Part shown: piece by piece, positions 32,916 to 39,192 of the stretch
Layout: each line of letters opens with the position of its first letter
How positions within the stretch are numbered: position 1 is the first letter of the stretch
DNA from: Muribaculaceae bacterium
GTDB lineage: Bacteria; Bacteroidota; Bacteroidia; Bacteroidales; Muribaculaceae
NCBI GenBank assembly: GCA_016290765.1
Contig: JAEEVE010000004.1
Coordinates: 1-39,192 of the forward strand
DNA: 39,192 nt
Direction of reading: 5' to 3'
The notes under the pieces: generated by a model
What the model was told of the DNA's origin: nothing
The model's input: only the letters and a program-made list of their open reading frames with translations
Database searches by the model: none
Made by a program: the position numbers and the translations under genes

Positions 32916-34025
32916 TTAGTTTAGCACTGCAGTGAAGTGGGCGGGTGGGGTGAGCGGCTCGCTGGTGGGTTGGGGCGTGTCGGTGATGTGGAAGATGCCG
33001 CGGCGGCCGTGTCGCTCGCCCAGTACGCTGCAAACCAGCCCCATGGTGCACCGCAGATTGACCTCGACGCATGGGTCGAGACCGATGGTGCCATCGGCAC
33101 GGCGATAAAGCATCATATCCACACCCAGGTGTCCGTCATACTCGGGCGCAATCAGCGCGGTGATGACCTGTTGCAAGGCCGTCACCGCGTCGTCTAGGGC
33201 GGGATAGAGGGCTGCGATGCGATCGTGCAGTGCCTGGCGGGTGTCGACAACGCCACCAGCATACTGGTGGTGGAAGTCGCTCTCAAAGACCGAGTAACCC
33301 ACCAACTCGACCCTGCCGTCACGGCACAGCCACTCGGTGGCAAGATCCTGAATCTTGTCTAGCGCCTCTTCGCACAGCAGCGACCCTTGCCGCCGCAGGC
33401 CACCTTGGCACCATTGCCACAAGTGCTCGTCTTCCATGCTCAACACGCGGTAAACGCCCTGTCCGCTGCCCGACCAGGGCAACTTCAGGTAGCATCCCGG
33501 ATGCTCGCTAGCCCAACGCTTGACTTGCTCCAGTGTGGTGAGTTCGACCGGGGTGGGGCAGTAGTCGATGCCTGTGAGCTGCTGCAGCCGCTCATTCATG
33601 GCGATGGTGGTGCGGCGGTGCGACAAGCGATGCACCGCCTCGATGCGTTCGGTGCTGGGCAACAGCCCTTCGGGCACGCCCCAGCGCTGCAGCGTGCGCC
33701 GTGTGGCGCGGCTCCACCCCCATGGCACCAGGTGCGCTTCGGTCAAGTTGGGCAGTTCCTCGGGCGTGATGATGTCAACCCCCAATCCCTGTGCTAGCAG
33801 CCACTCGCGATCTTTCTTGTGAACATCATGCGATGTCATTGTGCATTGTGCATTGTGCATTGTGCATTGGTCGGGGCACAGCACACGGTCGCCCGGCTGT
33901 GCCAGCCATGCCGGCAGCAGCCGCAGGTCGTGCCGCAGCTGTGCCGCTCGTGGTGGGGCAGTGTAGTTCAGCCCCCCATTGGCCAGCGCCAAGTCATTCT
34001 CGGGATTGAAATAATAAATGTCCAC
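32916..34025 (-). CDS. ATP-grasp-like protein of unknown function (start reassigned to GTG)
   Basis: From the GTG the product is 369 aa and begins VDIYYFNPENDLALANGG, which matches my recollection of how this Bacteroidales family starts. The ORF track start at 34127 would run through a terminator and promoter, so GTG at 34025 is preferred. ATP-grasp hints are the glycine-rich YLKLPWSGSGQGVYRV, CEEALDKIQDLATEW, and the metal-binding-like end GHLGVDMMLYRR...LDPCVEVNLRCTMG. The ligase substrate is unknown. Residues ~53-62 are encoded by a pure AATGCAC tandem repeat that gives CTMHNAQCTM, an insertion in an otherwise ordered region. Preceded by its own promoter with a very short leader. Confidence 0.7.
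   Translation of the reverse strand: MDIYYFNPENDLALANGGLNYTAPPRAAQLRHDLRLLPAWLAQPGDRVLCPDQCTMHNAQCTMTSHDVHKKDREWLLAQGLGVDIITPEELPNLTEAHLVPWGWSRATRRTLQRWGVPEGLLPSTERIEAVHRLSHRRTTIAMNERLQQLTGIDYCPTPVELTTLEQVKRWASEHPGCYLKLPWSGSGQGVYRVLSMEDEHLWQWCQGGLRRQGSLLCEEALDKIQDLATEWLCRDGRVELVGYSVFESDFHHQYAGGVVDTRQALHDRIAALYPALDDAVTALQQVITALIAPEYDGHLGVDMMLYRRADGTIGLDPCVEVNLRCTMGLVCSVLGERHGRRGIFHITDTPQPTSEPLTPPAHFTAVLN
33841..33868 (-). repeat. Four perfect copies of a 7-nt repeat (GTGCATT/AATGCAC) inside the ATP-grasp gene
   Basis: GTGCATT occurs four times head to tail on the + strand, preceded by a degenerate GTCATT. Seven is not a multiple of three, so gain or loss of one unit would shift the reading frame of the gene that crosses it. 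Confidence 0.85.
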
Positions 34026-34043
34026 AGCACATATTTTTCGCTG

Positions 34044-34074
34044 CGAAAGTAGTGATTGTCGCCCGAATGTGCAA
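34044..34074 (-). promoter_or_regulatory. Predicted promoter of the ATP-grasp-like gene
   Basis: On the minus strand TTG (34074-34072) is followed by 20 nt and TACTTTCG (34051-34044), one base off TAnnTTTG. Transcription would begin about 12 nt before the GTG at 34025, which excludes the ORF-track start at 34127. Confidence 0.6.
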
Positions 34075-34079
34075 GAAAA

Positions 34080-34120
34080 ATTTCGCCAAATCTCATTTCT
34101 TTCACAAGATTTGGCGAAAT
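34080..34120 (-). terminator. Intrinsic terminator after the discoidin/dockerin gene
   Basis: Read on the minus strand, a perfect 14-bp stem ATTTCGCCAAATCT / AGATTTGGCGAAAT with a 13-nt loop is followed by TTTTTCTT. It sits 34 bp after the stop of the gene at 34154-36250 and before the promoter of the next gene. Confidence 0.85.
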
Positions 34121-34126
34121 CCTTCA

Positions 34127-34145
34127 TCCCCCCTTTAGGGGGCTA
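34127..34145. repeat. Second copy of the CCCCCTAAAGGGGGG palindrome
   Basis: CCCCCCTTTAGGGGG, the reverse complement of the core at 13301-13315, lies between the discoidin gene stop and its terminator. The two sites are 21 kb apart beside unrelated genes. Confidence 0.65.
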
Positions 34146-34153
34146 GGTGGACA

Positions 34154-36250
34154 TCAGTATCCCAGCAGCGTCAGTTCGGCCAGCTGGAAGACGTAGTAGG
34201 CGCTGTTCCACTTGTCCTTGCCGCCAATCTCGATGACCTCAAACCGATAGTACTTGTACGCCTTCGTCACGCCGTTGAACTCGAAGGTGTAGTCGGTAGA
34301 GTTGCTGGTGCCCAGCCCGGAGCCGTCGGTCACATGAGCCAGCTGGGTCCACGACTCGCTCTCGCTGTTGCGGCCATAGATCTTCCAATTCTTCGGATTG
34401 CGGGTATAGAAATTGTAGGTGTCATTGCCCGGAGTCATCTTATAGCTGGTGGGGGTGAATGCGGTGTTGCTCTTGAGGTCAATCCAGATGGTTTCCCATG
34501 CCCCAGAGCGATTCTCCACGCACCACTTGGTGTTGCGGTTGCCGTCCACCAGCTTGGCATATCCCTCGTTGCCCTCATTGTCCAGGGCGTTGTGGGGGAT
34601 GTTGTAGCCGATGGCGGTGAGCGTCTGAGGGGTGGGGTCGGTGGGTGGCGTGACCGGTGTCGTCTTGCCCAGCATCAGGTTGATGACGGCGTTGACGTCG
34701 GCGATGTCGACATTGCCGTCACCCGTCACGTCGCCAGCCTCGGTCGGCGATGTCTTGCCCAGCATCATGTTGATGACGGCATTCACGTCGGCGATATCCA
34801 CTTTGCCGTCGCCGTTCAAGTCACCTGGGATGTTTATCTCCGGTGGATCGAGGGGGGCTAATATCTCAATAGCCGTGTAACTGTGGTATTTGTAAGAACT
34901 GCCATGCACCATGCCATTCGTATAAACGAGATACATCTTGCCACCATCATTATAGCTGATTGCGAAACTGTTTCCGCTCTCCACTTCCGCATAGTTGATG
35001 TCAGCCTCATCACCTGTGCCATTCATATAGAACCCCCTCATATAACATTGGCGGGCACGGTTATAAATCTTGTAGCCAGTCGACTCGGTGCCCACAAAAC
35101 ACCACAGGTAATTGTCGTCGTTTGACGGCGATGACGAGGCTCCTACATAGTTGCTGTTTGGGTTGTTGATCAGATAGACGTCGGGACTCTTGATATGATA
35201 CCAGTGGGTCGACCATGCCGATGGGTCGGTTGTGGGCACAAACGGCAAGCCCTGGGGGGTGGGGTCGGCCACCTTTGTGCCGGTGAGCTGCAACTCGGCC
35301 AATTGGAAGATGTAATTGTTGTCGCTCGTGCTCTTGCCATTGATTTGCCGCACCTCAAAGCGGAAGTAGCGGTAACCCTGGGTGATTCCCGTGAGAGGGA
35401 ATGTGTAGTCGGTGGTGTTCTTAGCCTCCAGGCCGCCACCATTGGTCACATGCGCTATCTCAGTCCAATCGTCATTTTTAAAGACCTTGCCATAGAGGAT
35501 CCACTCCTTGGGATTGCGGTTGGGGTTCGTTTGGGTGTCGTTGCCTGTCGTTAAGATATAGCCGTTGGGGATAAACCACACGTCACTCTCAAAGTCCATC
35601 CAGATGGTCTCCCAGGCACCGGAGTTGTTCACCACACACCACTTGGTGCTCTTGTCCTGGTCAACCAACTTTTTGTAGCCCTCAGGTCCAACATTCTCCA
35701 AGGTGTTGTGAGGGACATTATAATCGGTCGCTGTGAGTGTCTCGTAGGGCAACTCGGTGGGCGGTGTCGGTGGCTCAATCGTCACCTCTATAGATGTGAA
35801 AGTGTCAACTTTTCCATTAGTGCCAGAAAAACAGTTATTATCACTGTCGTAATAGACATACATCTTTTGGGTCACTTGACCATATCGATCGTTATAGTAG
35901 ATGTAGAAATTGTTGCCGCTGGCCATCTCGACATAGCTGAGCTCATAATCGCCAGGCGAGCCGCTTACATAAAGGCCATTCATATAGGCCCGAGCGCCGC
36001 GGTTGTAAATCGTGTAGCCAGTCGACGAGGTGCCCACAAAGCACCACAGATAATAGTCATCGGTCGAGGCGGTCGTCGAGGGATATACATCGTCCCAACT
36101 CGCATGATTGGAGTACATATAATGAGTGCCGGTCTTGATTTGATACCATTTGGTCGTCGAGGCCGACGGGTCGGTCGTGGGCTCAAACGGCAACGACCAT
36201 GCGCTTGCTGCCACCAGTAGCATCGCAAAGAGAGATAAAAACTTTTTCAT
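34154..36250 (-). CDS. Secreted modular protein: two beta-trefoil-like, two discoidin-like and one dockerin module
   Basis: The start is taken at MKKFLSLFAMLLVAASAWS (36250, 698 aa), a clear signal peptide. The ORF-track start 48 codons upstream would cross a terminator and promoter. Modules in order: WYQIKTGTHYMY...LWCFVGTSSTGYTIYNRG (beta-trefoil-like, ~30-155); discoidin-like with LVDQDKSTKWCVVNNSGAWE (~165-330); a second WYHIKS...LWCFVGTESTGYKIYNR module (~340-465); dockerin pair GDLNGDGKVDIADVNAVINM / GDVTGDGNVDIADVNAVINL (~474-528); and a final discoidin-like module (KLVDGNRNTKWCVENRSGAWE) to the C-terminus. There is no T9SS tail and no catalytic motif. It is probably a surface or secreted glycan-binding protein and a paralogue of the next gene upstream. 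Confidence 0.8.
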   Translation of the reverse strand: MKKFLSLFAMLLVAASAWSLPFEPTTDPSASTTKWYQIKTGTHYMYSNHASWDDVYPSTTASTDDYYLWCFVGTSSTGYTIYNRGARAYMNGLYVSGSPGDYELSYVEMASGNNFYIYYNDRYGQVTQKMYVYYDSDNNCFSGTNGKVDTFTSIEVTIEPPTPPTELPYETLTATDYNVPHNTLENVGPEGYKKLVDQDKSTKWCVVNNSGAWETIWMDFESDVWFIPNGYILTTGNDTQTNPNRNPKEWILYGKVFKNDDWTEIAHVTNGGGLEAKNTTDYTFPLTGITQGYRYFRFEVRQINGKSTSDNNYIFQLAELQLTGTKVADPTPQGLPFVPTTDPSAWSTHWYHIKSPDVYLINNPNSNYVGASSSPSNDDNYLWCFVGTESTGYKIYNRARQCYMRGFYMNGTGDEADINYAEVESGNSFAISYNDGGKMYLVYTNGMVHGSSYKYHSYTAIEILAPLDPPEINIPGDLNGDGKVDIADVNAVINMMLGKTSPTEAGDVTGDGNVDIADVNAVINLMLGKTTPVTPPTDPTPQTLTAIGYNIPHNALDNEGNEGYAKLVDGNRNTKWCVENRSGAWETIWIDLKSNTAFTPTSYKMTPGNDTYNFYTRNPKNWKIYGRNSESESWTQLAHVTDGSGLGTSNSTDYTFEFNGVTKAYKYYRFEVIEIGGKDKWNSAYYVFQLAELTLLGY

Positions 36251-36301
36251 GCTTGTAATGATATTTGAGTTAGATATAAACAATTTTGCCAATTTTGGGT
36301 G

Positions 36302-36332
36302 CAAAATTAAATAAATTGGCTCAGATTGCCAA
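36302..36332 (-). promoter_or_regulatory. Predicted promoter of the 34154-36250 gene
   Basis: Minus strand TTG (36332-36330), 20-nt spacer, TAATTTTG (36309-36302), an exact TAnnTTTG match. The transcript would start about 45 nt before the ATG at 36250, fixing the start codon choice. Confidence 0.75.
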
Positions 36333-36351
36333 GAGATTGTTAAAAAAAGTT

Positions 36352-36396
36352 GGTTGCACTTTTGTCTTTTTAGTTGCAAAAGGCAAAAGTGCAACC
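36352..36396 (-). terminator. Intrinsic terminator after the 36411-38897 gene
   Basis: Perfect 13-bp stem GGTTGCACTTTTG / CAAAAGTGCAACC with a 19-nt loop, followed on the minus strand by AACTTTTTTTAAC. It lies 14 bp after the stop codon and shows that the two discoidin genes are separate transcription units. Confidence 0.85.
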
Positions 36397-36410
36397 GCTG
36401 TTATCTACTA

Positions 36411-38897
36411 TCAATATCCCACCAGCGTCAGCTCGCCGAGCTGGAAGATGTAGTAGTTGCTGTTCCAGATATCACAGCCGCCAATGTCGATGACCTCGAA
36501 GCGGTAGAACTTGTACGCCTGCGTGATGCCGTTGAACTGGAACGTATAGTCAGTGGTGTTGGCGGTACCCAATCCGGCACCGTCGGTCACATGCACCAGC
36601 TCAGTCCACGACTCGCTCTCGCTGTTACGGCCATAAATCTTCCAGTTCTTTGGGTTGCGGGCAATGAATGATTGGGTGTCGTTGCCCGTGGTCATGATGT
36701 AACTGGTGGGCCTGAAGGCGACATCGCACTTGAGGTCAATCCAGATGGTCTCCCAGGCCCCTGACGGATTGACCACGCACCACTTGGTTTCTCTGTTGCC
36801 ATCTACGAGCTTTGTATAATTCTCATCGGCGTTATTGTTGGTATTGCCGGGAGCGTTATAGCCCGTGGCCGTAAGCGACTGCGCGGTGGGCTCGGTAGGC
36901 GGGGGTGTAGGTGTCGTCTTGCCCAGCATGATGTTAATCACCGCGTTCACGTCGCTGATGTCGACATTGCCGTCGCCCGTTACGTCGCCGGCCGCGGTCT
37001 GCGTCGTTTTGCCCAGCATCATGTTGATGACCGCGTTCACGTCGCTGATGTCGACCTGGCCGTCACCGTTCAGATCACCTGGGATGGGTGGTTCAGGAGC
37101 ATCCACATACGTGCCGAGAAGCTTTAACTCGGCCAGTTGGAAAATGTATTTGTTATTTGCCTCTTGTCCTCTGATCTGCCGCACCTCAAAGCGAAAGTAT
37201 CGATAGCCCTTGGTGGCGCCCGTGATATCGAAGGAGTACTCGGTGGAGGACATAGTGCCCAAACCGGCTTGCCTGCCATCGGTCACATACACCAACTCCG
37301 TCCAGTCATCATCTTCAAAGGTCTTGCCATAAATGACCCACTCCTTGGGGTTGCGGTTGTTGTGCGACCCGGTATCGTTGCCCGTCGTCAAGGTGTAGCC
37401 CTTGGGGATGAACCACACGTCACTCTCAAAGTCCATCCAGATGGTCTCCCAACCATCGGAGTTGTTTACCACACACCACTTGGTGCTCTTGTTCTGGTCA
37501 ATCAACTTGGCATACCCTTCGTCGCCCTCATTGTCCAGGTCATTGTGGGGGATGTGGAAATCAATGGGAGCAAGCGTGTTGTAAGGGACGGTGACAAGTG
37601 GCGCAGTCACTACCTCTGACGCCGTAAAGCTGCCATTCTCAGACCCAGTAACCGCATACTCTGAACCAGATTGGTAAGAAAGATATCTTTTATGTGAATT
37701 AAGATCACTAAAGCAGATATAGAAGAAACTGCCATCGTTGTTCCATTCAACATAGTCAATATCAGGATTATCACAGCTACCTGTGGTAAAGTCGCCTTGA
37801 GCCATGTAGCGCTGGCGTCCACGGTTGTAAATGTAAATTATGGAGCTGTCCGCCTCGTCGCGCACAAAGCAAAACAAGTAAGCGTCATCGGTTGACGGGG
37901 ACGATGTCGCCATGACACGTTCTTCATCCCAATTGAAGTACAGATAGCAGTTGTCTTGAGTTTTGATCTGATACCATTTGGTTGTCGATGCGGTCGGATG
38001 AGGAGTCGGCGTCACGTCGGTCCCCTCGCCCTCCAAAGCAAGGGTAGGAAACGAAATTTGAACCCATTCGCTTTCGCCATTGGCATAGATACTCTTAAGG
38101 CGAACGTCATACTTCACACCGTTAGCAAGTGCATCGAGAGCGATGGTCTTCTCGGTAACAGTACCTGCTGAAGTCCACTCCTCGTAGGCAGCCTTTTTGT
38201 ACTCAATGCCCCAAGTAGTCTCGTTGCCACCAGCCTCCCAAGTGATGGTAGCGCTGTGGGTTGTGATGTCACTAACTGCCAGGTTCTTTGGCTTGCGGTA
38301 AACTACGACACCGATAGGATCGTAAGTGAAGGTGGTCTTTGGCAAGAAATTGCGTTGGGTAGCAGTAATAAACTCGAAACCGCTGTAACTGTAGCCGCTG
38401 ACTGATGCACCAGTGACACTTGCTCCAAAGAAGGTAGCAGCCTTCCAAGAGCCGGGCGAAGTTTCATAGACAGAAATGAGCAGGTTGCCGCCACCATAGT
38501 TGTAGTCTTGGGCGAACTCAATTTCCATAGTCTCGTTAGTGCCATCAAGTGGGCCTTCATATACAAGGGTGGCACCTGAAATATCGAGGAAATCGTTAGA
38601 TGCAAACGTGGCTTGTGAAACCTCACTAAGGTAAATCTGGAAGTTCCCCCCCCAAGGTGCAGCAGCAGGAGTAGCAAGATACCATGTTATCTTTGAGATG
38701 GTGCCATAAACCATATTGCTCAGGTCATCGGCTGGCATAATCATCTGGCACTTGTTGTAAGCGTCAGCATAGAGGCCATAAACAGGAACGAAACCGTCCG
38801 TTGCACCACCATCATAAACGGTCAGTGTCTCCTGGGCAATAGCAGGCATAAATGCCGCCATTACCCACAAAACTAATAAGAGTAGAATCTTTTTCAT
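36411..38897 (-). CDS. Secreted modular protein: N-terminal beta domain, FN3, beta-trefoil-like, discoidin-like, dockerin, discoidin-like
   Basis: Signal peptide at 1-22 (LLLLVLWVMAAFMPAIAQ). Residues ~23-195 are a beta-rich domain (ISKITWYLATPAAAPWGGNF; DYNYGGGNLLISVYETSPGS) seen in Bacteroidales surface proteins. FN3 at ~203-285 (PKNLAVSDITTHSATITWEA). WYQIKTQDNCYLYF beta-trefoil-like module at ~301-440. Discoidin-like at ~440-595 (LIDQNKSTKWCVVNNSDGWE). Dockerin pair at ~604-660 (GDLNGDGQVDISDVNAVINM / GDVTGDGNVDISDVNAVINI). Final discoidin-like module ~665-828 ends in YIFQLGELTLVGY. No catalytic residues or T9SS tail recognised. Its last four modules repeat the order of the downstream paralogue. 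Role in glycan or surface binding is inferred from module types. Confidence 0.82.
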   Translation of the reverse strand: MKKILLLLVLWVMAAFMPAIAQETLTVYDGGATDGFVPVYGLYADAYNKCQMIMPADDLSNMVYGTISKITWYLATPAAAPWGGNFQIYLSEVSQATFASNDFLDISGATLVYEGPLDGTNETMEIEFAQDYNYGGGNLLISVYETSPGSWKAATFFGASVTGASVSGYSYSGFEFITATQRNFLPKTTFTYDPIGVVVYRKPKNLAVSDITTHSATITWEAGGNETTWGIEYKKAAYEEWTSAGTVTEKTIALDALANGVKYDVRLKSIYANGESEWVQISFPTLALEGEGTDVTPTPHPTASTTKWYQIKTQDNCYLYFNWDEERVMATSSPSTDDAYLFCFVRDEADSSIIYIYNRGRQRYMAQGDFTTGSCDNPDIDYVEWNNDGSFFYICFSDLNSHKRYLSYQSGSEYAVTGSENGSFTASEVVTAPLVTVPYNTLAPIDFHIPHNDLDNEGDEGYAKLIDQNKSTKWCVVNNSDGWETIWMDFESDVWFIPKGYTLTTGNDTGSHNNRNPKEWVIYGKTFEDDDWTELVYVTDGRQAGLGTMSSTEYSFDITGATKGYRYFRFEVRQIRGQEANNKYIFQLAELKLLGTYVDAPEPPIPGDLNGDGQVDISDVNAVINMMLGKTTQTAAGDVTGDGNVDISDVNAVINIMLGKTTPTPPPTEPTAQSLTATGYNAPGNTNNNADENYTKLVDGNRETKWCVVNPSGAWETIWIDLKCDVAFRPTSYIMTTGNDTQSFIARNPKNWKIYGRNSESESWTELVHVTDGAGLGTANTTDYTFQFNGITQAYKFYRFEVIDIGGCDIWNSNYYIFQLGELTLVGY

Positions 38898-39192
38898 AAT
38901 GTATCAATCGCGTTTTTAGACTAAAAAGACAAAAAGAACAAAATGTTTCGCGTGCTTCGCGTTTTTTCCCAAATCTCGCTGAGTGTCATCACACACTCCT
39001 CCGGCACAGTGTTGTGTCGAGTGGCAATGCCTACGGCACCGCACGCTGAGCTTCGCTCAACACGTGCTTTGCCATCTCCCCGAGCGCTTCGCGGTTCGCG
39101 CCACCTCCCCTAGCTTAGGGGAAGACCTCAGCTGCTCCCCCTCTAAGTTAGACCAATGGTGCGAGCCGAACGCAAAACGAGAGCTTGCTCGC
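38898..39192. repeat. Repeat-rich intergenic DNA at right edge
   Basis: No ORF of interest. The stretch is full of short inverted repeats: TGAGCTTCGCTCA near 39049, TCCCCTAGCTTAGGGGA near 39107, and related TTCGCG words (GTTTCGCGTGCTTCGCG near 38945; GAGCGCTTCGCGGTTCGCG near 39081). The last bases CGAGAGCTTGCTCGC are partly palindromic. I found no TAnnTTTG box for the gene at 36411-38897 here. The pattern resembles dispersed intergenic repeats of Bacteroidales, and the element is cut by the window edge. Confidence 0.55.

Noticed and set aside
33791-34052. Small + strand ORFs with CIVHCAL-type hydrophobic peptides opposite the ATP-grasp gene
   Set aside because: They are produced by the GTGCATT repeat read in the other direction and have no conserved context.
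34026-34127. N-terminal extension of the ATP-grasp-like gene as drawn in the ORF track
   Set aside because: It overlaps an intrinsic terminator and the predicted promoter.
36251-36394. 48-codon extension of the discoidin/dockerin gene as drawn in the ORF track
   Set aside because: It crosses the terminator of the neighbouring gene and the TTG-N20-TAATTTTG promoter, and the signal peptide begins at 36250.
34154-38897. T9SS cargo proteins
   Set aside because: Both proteins end in a discoidin-like strand (ELTLxGY) with no type A or B T9SS sorting domain.

Overview
The window reads as a chromosomal piece of a gut- or rumen-type Bacteroidales bacterium, probably Prevotellaceae or Muribaculaceae. 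The reasons are the SusC/SusD pair, lipoproteins with acidic residues after the lipidated cysteine, dockerin-like pairs of the type DISDVNAVINxMLGK, promoters fitting TTG-N20-TAnnTTTG, and the short intergenic repeats seen in this order. The family assignment is inference. No rRNA, tRNA, CRISPR array, transposase or phage gene was found.

Left part (about 1-23.1 kb, all + strand): a polysaccharide utilization locus. It runs FAD-dependent oxidoreductase, Tat-exported DUF4434 protein, sugar-porter MFS permease, N-acylglucosamine 2-epimerase, SusC, SusD, DUF5018 lipoprotein, NAGPA-type phosphodiester glycosidase, a dockerin-tagged paralogue of the DUF5018 protein's C-terminal domain, two GHL10 glycosidase-like proteins (one lipoprotein, one dockerin-tagged), a metallophosphoesterase, a DUF5009 multi-spanning acyltransferase-like protein and a GH20 hexosaminidase. 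A housekeeping maf gene closes the run. Together these suggest capture and breakdown of a HexNAc glycan containing phosphodiester bonds, with ManNAc/GlcNAc interconversion inside the cell. Wall teichoic acid linkage units, denuded peptidoglycan or a HexNAc-1-phosphate capsule are candidate targets; this is inference. No regulator is visible, and the SusC lacks an STN signalling domain.

The most striking structure is a repeated anchor swap. Two different protein families in the locus each occur as one lipoprotein copy and one dockerin-tagged secreted copy.

Middle part (23.7-32.6 kb, - strand): a compact six-gene operon encoding an RND efflux system (adaptor, pump, outer-membrane factor), a lipoprotein with propeller-like repeats, an outer-membrane phospholipase A with an intact catalytic triad, and a DUF4421 barrel-like protein. 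It starts from a long leader with several inverted repeats.

Right part (32.9-38.9 kb, - strand): an ATP-grasp-like gene carrying a 7-nt tandem repeat, and two large secreted modular proteins built from discoidin-like, beta-trefoil-like and dockerin modules (one also has FN3). Promoters and terminators in this part show that two start sites in the ORF track are too far upstream. The last 300 bases are repeat-rich intergenic DNA.

Several short repeat families sit between or inside genes: TTAACTCC/TTTAACTAC, TAGTTTATAG, AATCTAGTCTATCTAG, GTGCATT, CCCCCTAAAGGGGG, and an 82-bp tandem unit bounded by an inverted repeat.
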